64,000 nucleotides of DNA from Streptomyces sp. DH12 (GTDB lineage Bacteria > Actinomycetota > Actinomycetes > Streptomycetales > Streptomycetaceae), in assembly GCF_020873895.1 (NCBI RefSeq), contig NZ_JAHWGT010000026.1, positions 30,323 to 94,322 on the forward strand, read 5' to 3'. Below are positions 52,134 through 60,098 of this stretch, in pieces (position 1 is the stretch's first letter; every line of letters begins with the position of its first letter). The notes below the pieces were generated by a model. That model worked only from the letters and a program-made list of their open reading frames with translations. It was not told where the DNA came from and ran no database searches. A program made the position numbers and the translations under genes.

Positions 52134-52477
52134 GGCGGCCACCCTCCGGCACGTGCGTCGGTCTCCGGTCACCCTTCCGGCGTCCACCGGTCGAGAGTGG
52201 CGTGGCAGGGCCGAACAGGCAGGACGCGGACCGAACGGCCCGGAGAGGACCGCTGCGGGGGTACGGGCCCGCACCGTGCGTCACCCCGGCCCCCGCCACC
52301 CCCATTGCCCTCGTGGCCGTCAGGGCCGCCACGACGACCGGGCAGCGCCGGTGCACCCTTGCGCCCACGTGTCCGGGACCTTCGGCCCGCCTGGGGGCCT
52401 TGGCCGCCCTGTGACGGCCGTCGCCCCGGTGGCAGCGTGAGCCGTGGGCGGCGTCGGTCCGAGGGCCCGGTCCGTCC
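52134..52477. other. Intergenic region between Acg and the caspase/STAND gene
   Basis: 344 bases with no convincing gene. It contains the motif GGGACCTTCGGCCC (52375-52388) and should hold the Acg promoter. No hairpin terminator was clear. Confidence 0.4.
52375..52388. promoter_or_regulatory. Dos-box-like motif 1 (GGGACCTTCGGCCC)
   Basis: Matches the reported mycobacterial DosR motif GGGACTTTNGGCCC at all but one defined position. It lies upstream of the minus-strand Acg gene. Confidence 0.5.
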
Positions 52478-55400
52478 TCACTTCCCCGCAGGGAGCGGGG
52501 TCGGGCGGACAGGGAAGTGCGGTAGGGCGTCCTTGGGCGGAGGGGAGGGGGCGGGGGTGAGGGTGGGGCAGACGCGGCGGAAGGGGACGCCCGGGGCCAT
52601 CCGCTCCCATTCGGCGAGGGTGGGGTTGGCCGCGGCGAGGCGGCAGGCGCGGGCGACCGGGTCACGCAGGGTGGCGCCGAGCTGGGCGATGTTCCAGCGG
52701 ACGGCCTCACCGGGGTGGTTGTAGGTGGTCAGGGTGGCGCCGTCGGAGGAGATGCCGAGGGCGCGCGCCTGGTCGTCCAGGGTGAAGGCCGTGACGGGGT
52801 GCGGAGCGGTGGGCTCCCACACGTCCCAGGCCAGGAGCCGGGTGCCGGAGCCGGATCCCATGAGCAGTCGGCCGTCCGCGCTGAACGCGTACGGCCCCGC
52901 TTCGCTGCTCTGGGGGAGGTGGCTTTGGAACCGGGGCCGGGCCGGGTCGGAGACGTCGTAGAGGAAGCTCCCCTTTCGTCCGAAGTCCGTCACCACCAGT
53001 CGGGTGCCGTCGGGGGAGAACGCGTGCGGCGTCGGAAAGTGATGGCTGCCGTCAGTGGAGGGCAGGGCGGAGAGCCGGTCGGGCTTGCGCGGGTCGCCGA
53101 CGTCGTACAGTGCCCCGTCGACGGCCAGGACGGGGTCGTCGGGGGCGAGCAGGACGTCCGGAACCTTCTTCCACTCCCGTTTGAGGAAGCCGAGCCGCTC
53201 CGGTCGGCCGGGCCGGGAGAGGTCCCACAGGGCGGCACCGGCCTCGGAGCCGGTCGCCATGAGGTCGTCCCGGATGGAGACCCTCAGCTTGTGCATGGGG
53301 CCCGCCGGACCCGCCCGGACCCGGAACTCCTGCTTCGGCCGGGCGGGATCCTTGACGTTCCACACCGTGAGGACGCCCGCCGGGCCTTCGGCCGCCAGCC
53401 GGCCGCCGTCGGTCGAGAACCACAGGGCCGTGTACGCGAACTTCCCGTCCGCGCCCAGGCGGACCGCGCCCGCGCGGCGCCCCACGGACGGCCCTGTCAG
53501 GGGTATCAGACCGAGCTGATCGTCGGCGGTGGCCACGGCCAGCAGGCGCCCGTCGGGGGACAGGGCGTAGGGCGCCACCGATTCCAACCAGCGGTAGTAA
53601 TCCGATGTGGGCAAGGCGAACGGCCGCGCCGTGACGGTGGGGAGCAGCCGGTCCGTCAGCGACCAGAACCGTACGTCCCCGTCGGTGTCGCCGGTGGCGA
53701 GCGTACGGCCGTCGGGCGTGAACGCCAGGGCCGAGACGGTGCTGGCGTGACCGGACAGGACGGCCGAACGGGCCGGCCGGCCCCCGGAGAGGTCCCATAC
53801 CGTCGCCGAGTGGTCGGTGCTGCCGAGGGCGAGGCGGCGGCCGTCCCGGCTGAGTGCGACGGCTCCGACGGGGCCGCCGTGGCCGCTGACCACGGCGGTG
53901 GGGCGGCGGTCCGCGGCGGCGAGGCCGCGGCCGGCTGCCTCGGAGACGTCCCACAACCGGACCTGGGCGTCGCCGGAGCCGATGGCGAGGGTGTTCCCGT
54001 CCGCGCTGACGGCCATGGCGAGGGCGGGGCGGCCGGTGCCCTCCAGCGTGCCGAGGCTGCGCGGCCGGCCGGGGTCCGCGACGTCCCACAGCTCCGCCGT
54101 GCCGTCCTGCCAGGCCAGCGCGAGTAAGGCCCCGCCCGGCCCGAAGGCGGCGGCCCGGACGTTGCTCTCGCGCTGCGGGAGGGTCGCGCGGGCGCGGACG
54201 GCGCCGCGTGCCGGGTCCACCGACCAGAGCCTCGTGTCGTAGGAGGAGGACGTCATCAGCAGCCGGCCGTCGGGGCTGAACTCCACCTGCTCCACGAACC
54301 CCTCCATCGGCAGCGCGTACCTGCCCCGGGGCTGCGGGCGGCCGCGGTCGGGGGCGAGCGAGAACGCGCCCACGGACTTCTCGTCGTCCGCCCCGGTGAG
54401 CAGCAGGGACGTGCCGTCGCCGATCCAGAGCGCGGTCTTCCCGAGGATGCCCGGCTTCTTCGCGACGACCTCGGCGAGCTTGCGCGGCTCCCCGCCGGTC
54501 GGTGACGCGTCCCACAGGCCGACGACCCCGTCGAACTCGCCCACGGCCAGGGTCCGGCCGTCGTCGCTGTACGCCATCGATGCGACCGCGCCCCCGGCGT
54601 CGAGGGAGCCCGCGTACTGCGTCCCGCTCAGTACGTCCATCAGTGTGTCGCGGGTCTGCGACGACGGGGCCTCCCGATAGGCGGCGACCGCGAGCAGCAG
54701 GGCCGCGCGCGGATCGGTGCCGACGCCGGCGCGGGCGGCTGCCTGGAGCTGGCGGTTCTGTGCCTGTTCGCCGTTGGCCCGGGCGTTCGACCGCTGTTGG
54801 AGTGCGACTCCGGCGGCGACCAGGGCCAGGCACAGTATCCCGCCGATCACCCCGGCGAACTGCTTCAGCCGGCGTGCCTGGCGCCGCAGCCGTACTCCCG
54901 CCTGACGGAGGGTCTTCGCTTGTCGGTGCTCTCGCTCCAGCGCTTCCCGCAGCTCGCGCGTACGGCGCTTCTCCTTCTCCAGTTGGTGCCGCTCGCGCTG
55001 TCGTTCGGAGCGGTGGAGTTCCTGGCTCGCGGCGAGGAACTCCCGGTCGAGGGGGCGTACCAGCCGTGCGTGCCGCTGCTCGCGCAGCCAGTCGTCGGCC
55101 GCGACCAGGCGCGTACCGCGGTAGCAGTACTCGGGGGAACGCCCGGCGCGGTGCCACGCGTCCGCGGCGTCGGTCAGCTGCTGGCGGGTCACCAGCCCGG
55201 CCCGGTCCTCTTCGATCCAGCGCCGTAGCCGGGGCCAGGCGCGCAGGAGCGCTTCGTGGGAGATCTGGGCCGTGGTCTGGTCGACGGTGACGAGGCGGGC
55301 CTGGGCGAGCCGGTCGCGGACGCCGGTGACCGTGCGGCGCCGGGCCCCGGAGCGGTCCTCGAGCAGTTCGTCGAGACGGATGCGGCGGCGGACGGCCTCC

Positions 55401-57142
55401 TCGCCGCCGCCGGTGAGGGCGACCATGGCGAGGACCAGGTCGCGGACGGCTTCGCGGCCCGGCTGGTCGAAGCCCTCGTAGATGTCCTCGGCCGTACGGG
55501 CCACGGATTCCCAGATCCCGCCGGTCGCCGCGTATCCGGAGAGGGTGAGGGTCGCGCCGCTGCGGCGCATCCAGGTCTCGCGCAGGGCGTGGGCGAGGAA
55601 CGGCAGCGCCGAGCCGTGGTCGCGGCCGCCGCCCTCGCGGGTGTCGCGGAGGAGGAGCTCGACGAGTCCGGTCTCCAGCCGCAGTCCGGCGTCGCGGGCC
55701 GGGTGCTCGATGGCGGCGCGCAGGGCGTCCTCGTCCATGGGCCAGACGTTCCACTGCCTTGAGAGGGCGGGACGAAGCTCGGGGTGTTCGAGGCAGCTGC
55801 CGTAGTGGTCGGCCCGCAGGCCGAGGACGACGCGGGGGCCGCCGCCGTCCGCGGCGGCGGTCGCGCCGCGGCACAGGGCGCGGATGAACCGGGCGCGCTC
55901 GTCCGCGTCCTCGCAGGCGGTGAAGACCTCCTCGAACTGGTCCACGACCAGCACCCGGCAGGCCCCGTCGCCGGGCAGGCGGCCCTCGCCGAGCTGCCGC
56001 TCGACCTCCGCCCGCGGTGTGCCGGAGGCCCGGGACCACAGGTCGGCGAGGGCGCGCAGCGGGTGCGGTCCGGGGGACGCGAGCAGCAGCGCGGGCCAGG
56101 GCGTGGCGGGGTCCGACTCGTAGCGGCGTTCGAGGCCGGCGAGCAGACCCGCCCGCAGGATGGAGGACTTGCCGACTCCGGAGGCGCCGACGAGGACGAC
56201 CGGTGCGGGGGCCGCCGCCTCCGCCGCGCCCGTCGGCTGTGCGGACCCCGCGACTTCGCTGATCAGATCCTCGACGAGCCCCTCGCGGCCGAAGAAGCGC
56301 TCGTGGTCCTCAGTCCGGAAGGGTTCCATGCCGGGGTAGGGGCAGGCCGTGCCGTCGGCGGGGTGCGCGGGCTCGGATGTCGGTACGCGGGCGGCGACGT
56401 AGGCCCTGTTGGGGGCGACGACGAGTTCGCCCGCCCGGTCCTCGCTCTGCCGGTGGGGGCGTACGGGCCCGTCCTGGAACCGGCGGTCGAGGTGGGCGTA
56501 CACGCCGTCCAGGGTGAGCCAGGCGGGTGCGGAGGGATCGCCCTCATGGAGCAGTTCGAGCAGTTTCCCGGTGAAGAGCGTGTGACGCTCGCCCTCGGGG
56601 GCGAAGGAGACGGCGTAGTTCGAGGCGGAGGTCAGCAGGAAGCTGCCGTCGGGCCGTGCGGTGACGTAGGGGTGGCGGGCGGGTCCCCGGGAGGCGGCCT
56701 GCGCCATGCCGGAGAAGCAGCAGTCGAGCAGCACGACGACGCGGGCGCCGCTGTTGCCGAGCGTGTCCCTGATGACCTGGTACGGGATGGAGCGCGCGAT
56801 GCCCTGCGAGGAGCTGGTGGCGGTGGCGAGGTAGAGCTGGTCCTGCGGTCCCAGCAGCCCGTGGCCGATGAACGCGAAGAGGACCAGGCCGCGGGTGTCG
56901 GCGGCGGCCTGCTCGACGGCCTCGACGACGGTGGCGCCGTCGGCGGGGTCGAGGAGCAGCTCGACCTGCGAGGGCTCCATGCCGCAGATCTCGTGGAGGG
57001 CGCGGGCGAGGTCGCGGGCGGAGGCTTCGACGCTGGGCAGGTCGGGGAGTCGGGACCCGGCGCCGTGGACGCTCGTGCCGACGACCACGGCGCGGGCGCC
57101 GGGGCCCGCGAGGTCGCCGGTACGGTGGGGCGGAGCGGTCAC
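52478..57142 (-). CDS. Caspase-like peptidase / STAND NTPase / WD40 repeat protein
   Basis: A 1554-residue protein. Residues 15-250 form a caspase-like (C14) domain with FAFIGHG (His94) and LLDCCFSG (catalytic Cys, probably Cys142). After CPYPGMEPFRTEDHERFFGRE comes an nSTAND1 NTPase: P-loop GASGVGKSS (319-327), Walker B VLVVDQFEEVF (Asp401), and further STAND helices to about 690. A highly charged coiled coil (705-760) precedes a membrane-like helix (GVIGGILCLALVAAGVAL, 764-782). About 13 WD40-like repeats with SPDGRxLA and LWD ends fill the rest, probably two propellers. STAND-WD40-caspase proteins are predicted signal-triggered suicide effectors. The ATG at 57142 overlaps the EACC1 stop (ATGA), so the two form one operon. 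Confidence 0.9.
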   Translation of the reverse strand: MTAPPHRTGDLAGPGARAVVVGTSVHGAGSRLPDLPSVEASARDLARALHEICGMEPSQVELLLDPADGATVVEAVEQAAADTRGLVLFAFIGHGLLGPQDQLYLATATSSSQGIARSIPYQVIRDTLGNSGARVVVLLDCCFSGMAQAASRGPARHPYVTARPDGSFLLTSASNYAVSFAPEGERHTLFTGKLLELLHEGDPSAPAWLTLDGVYAHLDRRFQDGPVRPHRQSEDRAGELVVAPNRAYVAARVPTSEPAHPADGTACPYPGMEPFRTEDHERFFGREGLVEDLISEVAGSAQPTGAAEAAAPAPVVLVGASGVGKSSILRAGLLAGLERRYESDPATPWPALLLASPGPHPLRALADLWSRASGTPRAEVERQLGEGRLPGDGACRVLVVDQFEEVFTACEDADERARFIRALCRGATAAADGGGPRVVLGLRADHYGSCLEHPELRPALSRQWNVWPMDEDALRAAIEHPARDAGLRLETGLVELLLRDTREGGGRDHGSALPFLAHALRETWMRRSGATLTLSGYAATGGIWESVARTAEDIYEGFDQPGREAVRDLVLAMVALTGGGEEAVRRRIRLDELLEDRSGARRRTVTGVRDRLAQARLVTVDQTTAQISHEALLRAWPRLRRWIEEDRAGLVTRQQLTDAADAWHRAGRSPEYCYRGTRLVAADDWLREQRHARLVRPLDREFLAASQELHRSERQRERHQLEKEKRRTRELREALEREHRQAKTLRQAGVRLRRQARRLKQFAGVIGGILCLALVAAGVALQQRSNARANGEQAQNRQLQAAARAGVGTDPRAALLLAVAAYREAPSSQTRDTLMDVLSGTQYAGSLDAGGAVASMAYSDDGRTLAVGEFDGVVGLWDASPTGGEPRKLAEVVAKKPGILGKTALWIGDGTSLLLTGADDEKSVGAFSLAPDRGRPQPRGRYALPMEGFVEQVEFSPDGRLLMTSSSYDTRLWSVDPARGAVRARATLPQRESNVRAAAFGPGGALLALAWQDGTAELWDVADPGRPRSLGTLEGTGRPALAMAVSADGNTLAIGSGDAQVRLWDVSEAAGRGLAAADRRPTAVVSGHGGPVGAVALSRDGRRLALGSTDHSATVWDLSGGRPARSAVLSGHASTVSALAFTPDGRTLATGDTDGDVRFWSLTDRLLPTVTARPFALPTSDYYRWLESVAPYALSPDGRLLAVATADDQLGLIPLTGPSVGRRAGAVRLGADGKFAYTALWFSTDGGRLAAEGPAGVLTVWNVKDPARPKQEFRVRAGPAGPMHKLRVSIRDDLMATGSEAGAALWDLSRPGRPERLGFLKREWKKVPDVLLAPDDPVLAVDGALYDVGDPRKPDRLSALPSTDGSHHFPTPHAFSPDGTRLVVTDFGRKGSFLYDVSDPARPRFQSHLPQSSEAGPYAFSADGRLLMGSGSGTRLLAWDVWEPTAPHPVTAFTLDDQARALGISSDGATLTTYNHPGEAVRWNIAQLGATLRDPVARACRLAAANPTLAEWERMAPGVPFRRVCPTLTPAPSPPPKDALPHFPVRPTPLPAGK

Positions 57143-57690
57143 GGACGGCGGCCGTCAGCCCCAGGCTCGGGGCCGGGCCCGGGTCCTTCCCGTCCGTCGC
57201 CGGGCGCCTGGGGGGTTCCGTCCGCCGCCCCCGGTTCCGGGGGGTCGGCGGACGGCTCGGTCTGCACCTCGCGCTCGGCGCGCTCGGCCGGTTCGGCGCG
57301 CTCGGCCGGGTCCCGGCGCTGCGTCGGGGCGCCCAGCTGTTCCGCGAGCTCCTGGGCGAGCGCGCCGGCCTGCTGGGCGTCGAGGCCCTTGACCCGGTCG
57401 GACGTCACGGTCACCTCGGTGCCGTCGGGACGCGTGATGGTCACGGTCTGACTGCCGCTGCGGCTTTGCACCCAGGTGACCACCGCGGCCACCAGCACGG
57501 TGACGACGCCCCCCGGCTCCAGCAGCACGGTGACGAACTCGGTGGCCGTCCCCATCGTCCCCGGCGCCGGAGGCTCACCGGCCCCGCGCTGCACGCGCCC
57601 GCGCAGCTCCCGCTGCTTCCCGAGCCAGCCCCTGAGATCGTCCGTACCGACCCGACCGCCGTCCTCCCGCGCCGTGATGGCGATCTGCAT
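57139..57690 (-). CDS. EACC1-type effector-associated membrane protein
   Basis: A 183-residue protein. It has DDLRGWLGKQRELRGRVQRGAGEPPAPGTMGTATEF, a single hydrophobic segment GGVVTVLVAAVVTWVQSR (about 60-77) and GSQTVTITRPDGTEVTVTSDRVKGLDAQQAGALAQELAEQL, followed by an Ala/Glu/Pro-rich disordered tail. This pattern is that of EACC1 ('effector-associated constant component 1'), a small protein repeatedly encoded beside effector/STAND conflict systems in actinobacteria. Its function is unproven, and it may link effector and sensor at the membrane. The ATG at 57690 has CCAGGGGGAG upstream. It is the first gene of the operon. Confidence 0.8.
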   Translation of the reverse strand: MQIAITAREDGGRVGTDDLRGWLGKQRELRGRVQRGAGEPPAPGTMGTATEFVTVLLEPGGVVTVLVAAVVTWVQSRSGSQTVTITRPDGTEVTVTSDRVKGLDAQQAGALAQELAEQLGAPTQRRDPAERAEPAERAEREVQTEPSADPPEPGAADGTPQAPGDGREGPGPGPEPGADGRRP

Positions 57691-58130
57691 GGTTCTCCCC
57701 CTGGAACAGTACGAAGGCCAACTCGCCCTCACTGTACTGAAGATCGTCTCTCGCGAACGTCGACTTCCGTCGAAAGCAGCGCCGTACGGACGCCGGTGCG
57801 TGCCGGCGCGGCCCCGGCGTCGGCGCCCGGTGCCGACGGGGGGGGCGACACCGGGCCGTCGGGACGTGCGGCAGGGAGCGGCGCGTGCGGGCCCGGCTCC
57901 TCCGCGGCGAGGTGACGTGTGCGTGCCCCGGGTGCGCCGCCTGCCGCCGGGCGGGGTACATGGGGACCGCACGCGTGGGATTCAACGGCTTCGGCCGGGT
58001 CGGCCGCACCCGCGTCCGGGCGGGCGCGCGCAGGGTGCTGCTCCCCGTGCCCGGCGAGGGCGGGGCCGGCCAACCCCTCGGCGAGTGCGTCGCGCGACCG
58101 CGTAGGCCTGCGGCGGCCGGCGGCCGGCCG
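57691..58130. other. Region upstream of EACC1 with GAPDH scrap
   Basis: 440 bases with no intact gene. The left part must contain the minus-strand promoter of the EACC1-caspase operon; a relatively AT-rich stretch (CTCACTGTACTGAAGATCG, near 57727-57745) is a candidate. The right part contains a short GAPDH-like remnant. Confidence 0.4.
57960..58007 (+). pseudogene. N-terminal fragment of glyceraldehyde-3-phosphate dehydrogenase
   Basis: The plus-strand frame from the ATG at 57960 reads MGTARVGFNGFGRVGR, the NAD-binding N-terminal motif of GAPDH (xxRVGINGFGRIGR). Homology ends immediately, with Arg-rich sequence after it, so only about 16 codons of the gene remain. GAPDH genes occur beside dormancy genes in some Streptomyces, as I recall. 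The fragment is short, but the motif is highly specific. Confidence 0.5.
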
Positions 58131-58710
58131 ATGAGCGGCACGGTCCTGCGGTGGCGGTGGCGGTGGCGGTGGCGGTGGCAACGGCGGCGGGACCCGCTAG
58201 GCCGCCGCTCGTACGTGGTCGAGCGCTGGATCGCCGCGGCCACCGCTCTGCTGGCCTCGTGTGCGCCCCCTTGGCCGGGGCGCTCGCCTGGGACGCCGTG
58301 GGGGACGCCAGGGCGCAGCAGTGCCACGACCGGCGCACCGCCACGGCCCATCTCGTCGCCGACCCCGAACCCGGGGGCCGGGGGATCGCCCGCACCCGTG
58401 CGACGGTCCGCTGGACCGCGCCCGAGGGTGGCAGGCGCACCGACCGGGTTCCGGTCGACGACCGGCTCGCACGCGGCGCGTCCGTCACGGTGTGGATCGA
58501 GGCGGACGGCTCCCTGACCTCCGCGCTCCTCGGCCCCGCCGCCTCCCGGTTCGACGCGGCGGTTGCCGGTCTCGCCGTCACGGGTGCGTCGCCCTGCTCG
58601 CCCTGACGGCACGCCGGGTCGCCGGGTGGTGCCTCGACCACGGACGCGGCGCCCTGTGGGCGGAGGAGTGGGCGCGCGTGGGGCCGCAGTGGAGTCGCAG
58701 GAGCGTCTGA
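58131..58710 (+). pseudogene. Rv1733c-family membrane protein gene broken by two frameshifts
   Basis: Three adjacent pieces of one protein are in three frames. Piece 1 (from the ATG at 58131) has an Arg-Trp N-terminus, then RRRDPLGRRSYVVERWIAAATALL (conserved entry and start of membrane helix 1). Piece 2 (about 58250-58585) continues LVCAPLAGALAWDAVGDARAQQ, TVRWTAPEGG, GASVTVWIEADGSLTS and AAVAGLAVTG. Piece 3 (about 58585-58710) ends CVALLALTARRVAGWCLDHGRGALWAEEWARVGPQWS, the second helix and conserved C-terminus. The frame breaks lie near 58250 and 58585. Rv1733c is a DosR-regulon protein in mycobacteria. Sequencing error is possible but two breaks make loss more likely. Confidence 0.75.
58149..58178 (+). 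repeat. (CGGTGG)5 hexanucleotide repeat
   Basis: Five perfect copies, encoding Arg-Trp repeats in the first piece of the Rv1733c-like pseudogene. A slippage-prone sequence. Confidence 0.9.
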
Positions 58711-58741
58711 CCCCGCACGGGAGCCCATCGGACCGCCCCCA

Positions 58742-58755
58742 GGGACCTTCGGACC
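58742..58755. promoter_or_regulatory. Dos-box-like motif 2 (GGGACCTTCGGACC)
   Basis: Same 14-mer as motif 1 with one change. It is followed directly by a second GGACCTTCG. It is 135 bases upstream of the small frame at 58877 and 329 bases upstream of the DevR-like regulator gene, so autoregulation is possible. Confidence 0.5.
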
Positions 58756-58876
58756 TTCGCGCGGCCCCCGGTCCGGCGGAAGGCTGTCCGCGGGCAGCAG
58801 ATCCACCGGCGCAGCGCCCCAGCGCCGTCCGTGCTGACTCCGCGTCCCCGTTTTCCCCGTACCCGAAGGAACGTCC

Positions 58877-59074
58877 ATGACGGAGCACCCGGACGTAGCG
58901 GATCATGCGCACCGCCTGCTACGGCACGTCGGAGGAGTAGCCGCCGCGGGGACGGTGTACCCGTGGGGGAGAGAGGGCCATCCGGCCCTGGCCCCCGGCA
59001 CCCCGCCGGATGCAAGCTGCACTCGGGCCCCCGCATCGGGGGCCGGAGCCTTGGATGACGGAGCTGCCAGATGA
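58877..59074 (+). CDS. Small frame coupled to the DevR-like gene
   Basis: A 65-residue frame with a good ribosome site (CGAAGGAACG, 5-9 bases before the ATG at 58877) whose TGA overlaps the regulator's ATG (ATGA). It reads [25 protein letters not shown], then Gly/Pro/Ala-rich sequence with no recognisable domain. It could be a true small protein, a leader for translational coupling, or the 5' remnant of another stress gene. A GGCCCCCG-CAT-CGGGGGCC hairpin lies inside its 3' part. Confidence 0.4.
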   Translation: MTEHPDVADHAHRLLRHVGGVAAAGTVYPWGREGHPALAPGTPPDASCTRAPASGAGALDDGAAR

Positions 59075-59796
59075 CGGACAACACCGCCGGCGCCTCGGGG
59101 CGAGGACCGGTCAGGGTCTTCCTCCTCGACGACCACGAGGTGGTGCGCCGCGGTGTGCACGACCTGCTGGACGCCGAGCCCGACCTGGCCGTGGTCGGGG
59201 AGGCCGGGACGGCGGAACAGGCCCTGGCGCGGGTCCCCGCCCTGCGCCCGGACGTGGCCGTGCTGGACGTGCGGCTGCCCGACGGTGACGGGGTGAGCGT
59301 CTGCCGCGAGCTGCGCTCCCGGATGCCGGACCTCGCCTGTCTGATGCTCACCTCGTTCGACGACGAGGAAGCGCTCCTGGACGCGATCATGGCCGGGGCG
59401 TCGGGTTACGTGCTGAAGCAGATCACCGGCACCGACCTCGTCTCGGCCGTGCGTACCGTGGCCTCGGGGCAGTCGCTGCTGGACCCCGGGGCGACGGCAC
59501 GCGTGATGGCCCGGCTGCGGGGCGGCGACCCGCGGAAGGACGAGCAGGCGGGGCTCGCCGGACTGACGGAGCGGGAGCGCGACATCCTGGCGCTGGTGGG
59601 GGAGGGACTGACCAACCGGGAGATCGGCGAGCGCCTCTACCTCGCGGAGAAGACGGTCAAGAACAACATCTCCCGGCTGCTGGCCAAGCTGGGCGTCGAA
59701 CGCCGGGTGCAGGCCGCCGTGCTGGCCACCCAGCTCACCGGCCGGTCCCAGGACGGGCCGCCCGCCCCGCCGCGCGACGGCAGGCCGCGCCGCTGA
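59071..59796 (+). CDS. osdR: DevR/OsdR-like response regulator (NarL/LuxR family)
   Basis: A 241-residue regulator very similar to M. tuberculosis DevR/DosR. Its receiver domain (about 15-130) has [21 protein letters not shown], the phospho-acceptor Asp in [13 protein letters not shown] and [26 protein letters not shown]. The LuxR-type helix-turn-helix has [53 protein letters not shown]. In S. coelicolor the OsdR/OsdK pair controls stress and development genes, with overlap to the DevR regulon. The kinase gene follows at 60099, after a gap of about 300 bases. The Dos-box-like motifs in the window would be its probable targets. Confidence 0.9.
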   Translation: MTDNTAGASGRGPVRVFLLDDHEVVRRGVHDLLDAEPDLAVVGEAGTAEQALARVPALRPDVAVLDVRLPDGDGVSVCRELRSRMPDLACLMLTSFDDEEALLDAIMAGASGYVLKQITGTDLVSAVRTVASGQSLLDPGATARVMARLRGGDPRKDEQAGLAGLTERERDILALVGEGLTNREIGERLYLAEKTVKNNISRLLAKLGVERRVQAAVLATQLTGRSQDGPPAPPRDGRPRR

Positions 59797-60098
59797 CGGA
59801 CCCGGCGACGGTCAGCCGGGCAGGTGGGTCCCTGCCCGACAGCCGGTGGCGAGCCGGTCCGTCAGGAGGTCGACGGCCTCGGACATCGCGTCCGCGGCCA
59901 CGTGGGCCCGGACAGGCCGCCCGTTCACGCGCCCCCCGTCTGGGCCGAGTCGGGGCGCGGGGCCGTCGGGTCCGCCGCCTGGACGAGCTTCCGGCGGGCG
60001 GCCGGTACGGGCCCGGCCGGTCCGGTGACCGCGCCCCGGTGCGCAGCCGCACGCGGATAGGCTGGACGCGACGGAGCGTGACGTTGCGAGGAGAGCCT

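Noticed and set aside
53052-56039. 995-codon frame inside the caspase/STAND gene, same strand
   Set aside because: Arg/Pro/Gly-rich frame-shifted reading of the WD40 gene without any motif.
58149-58178. CGGTGG repeats as a CRISPR or regulatory array
   Set aside because: Only five copies of 6 bases with no spacers; a simple microsatellite coding for Arg-Trp.
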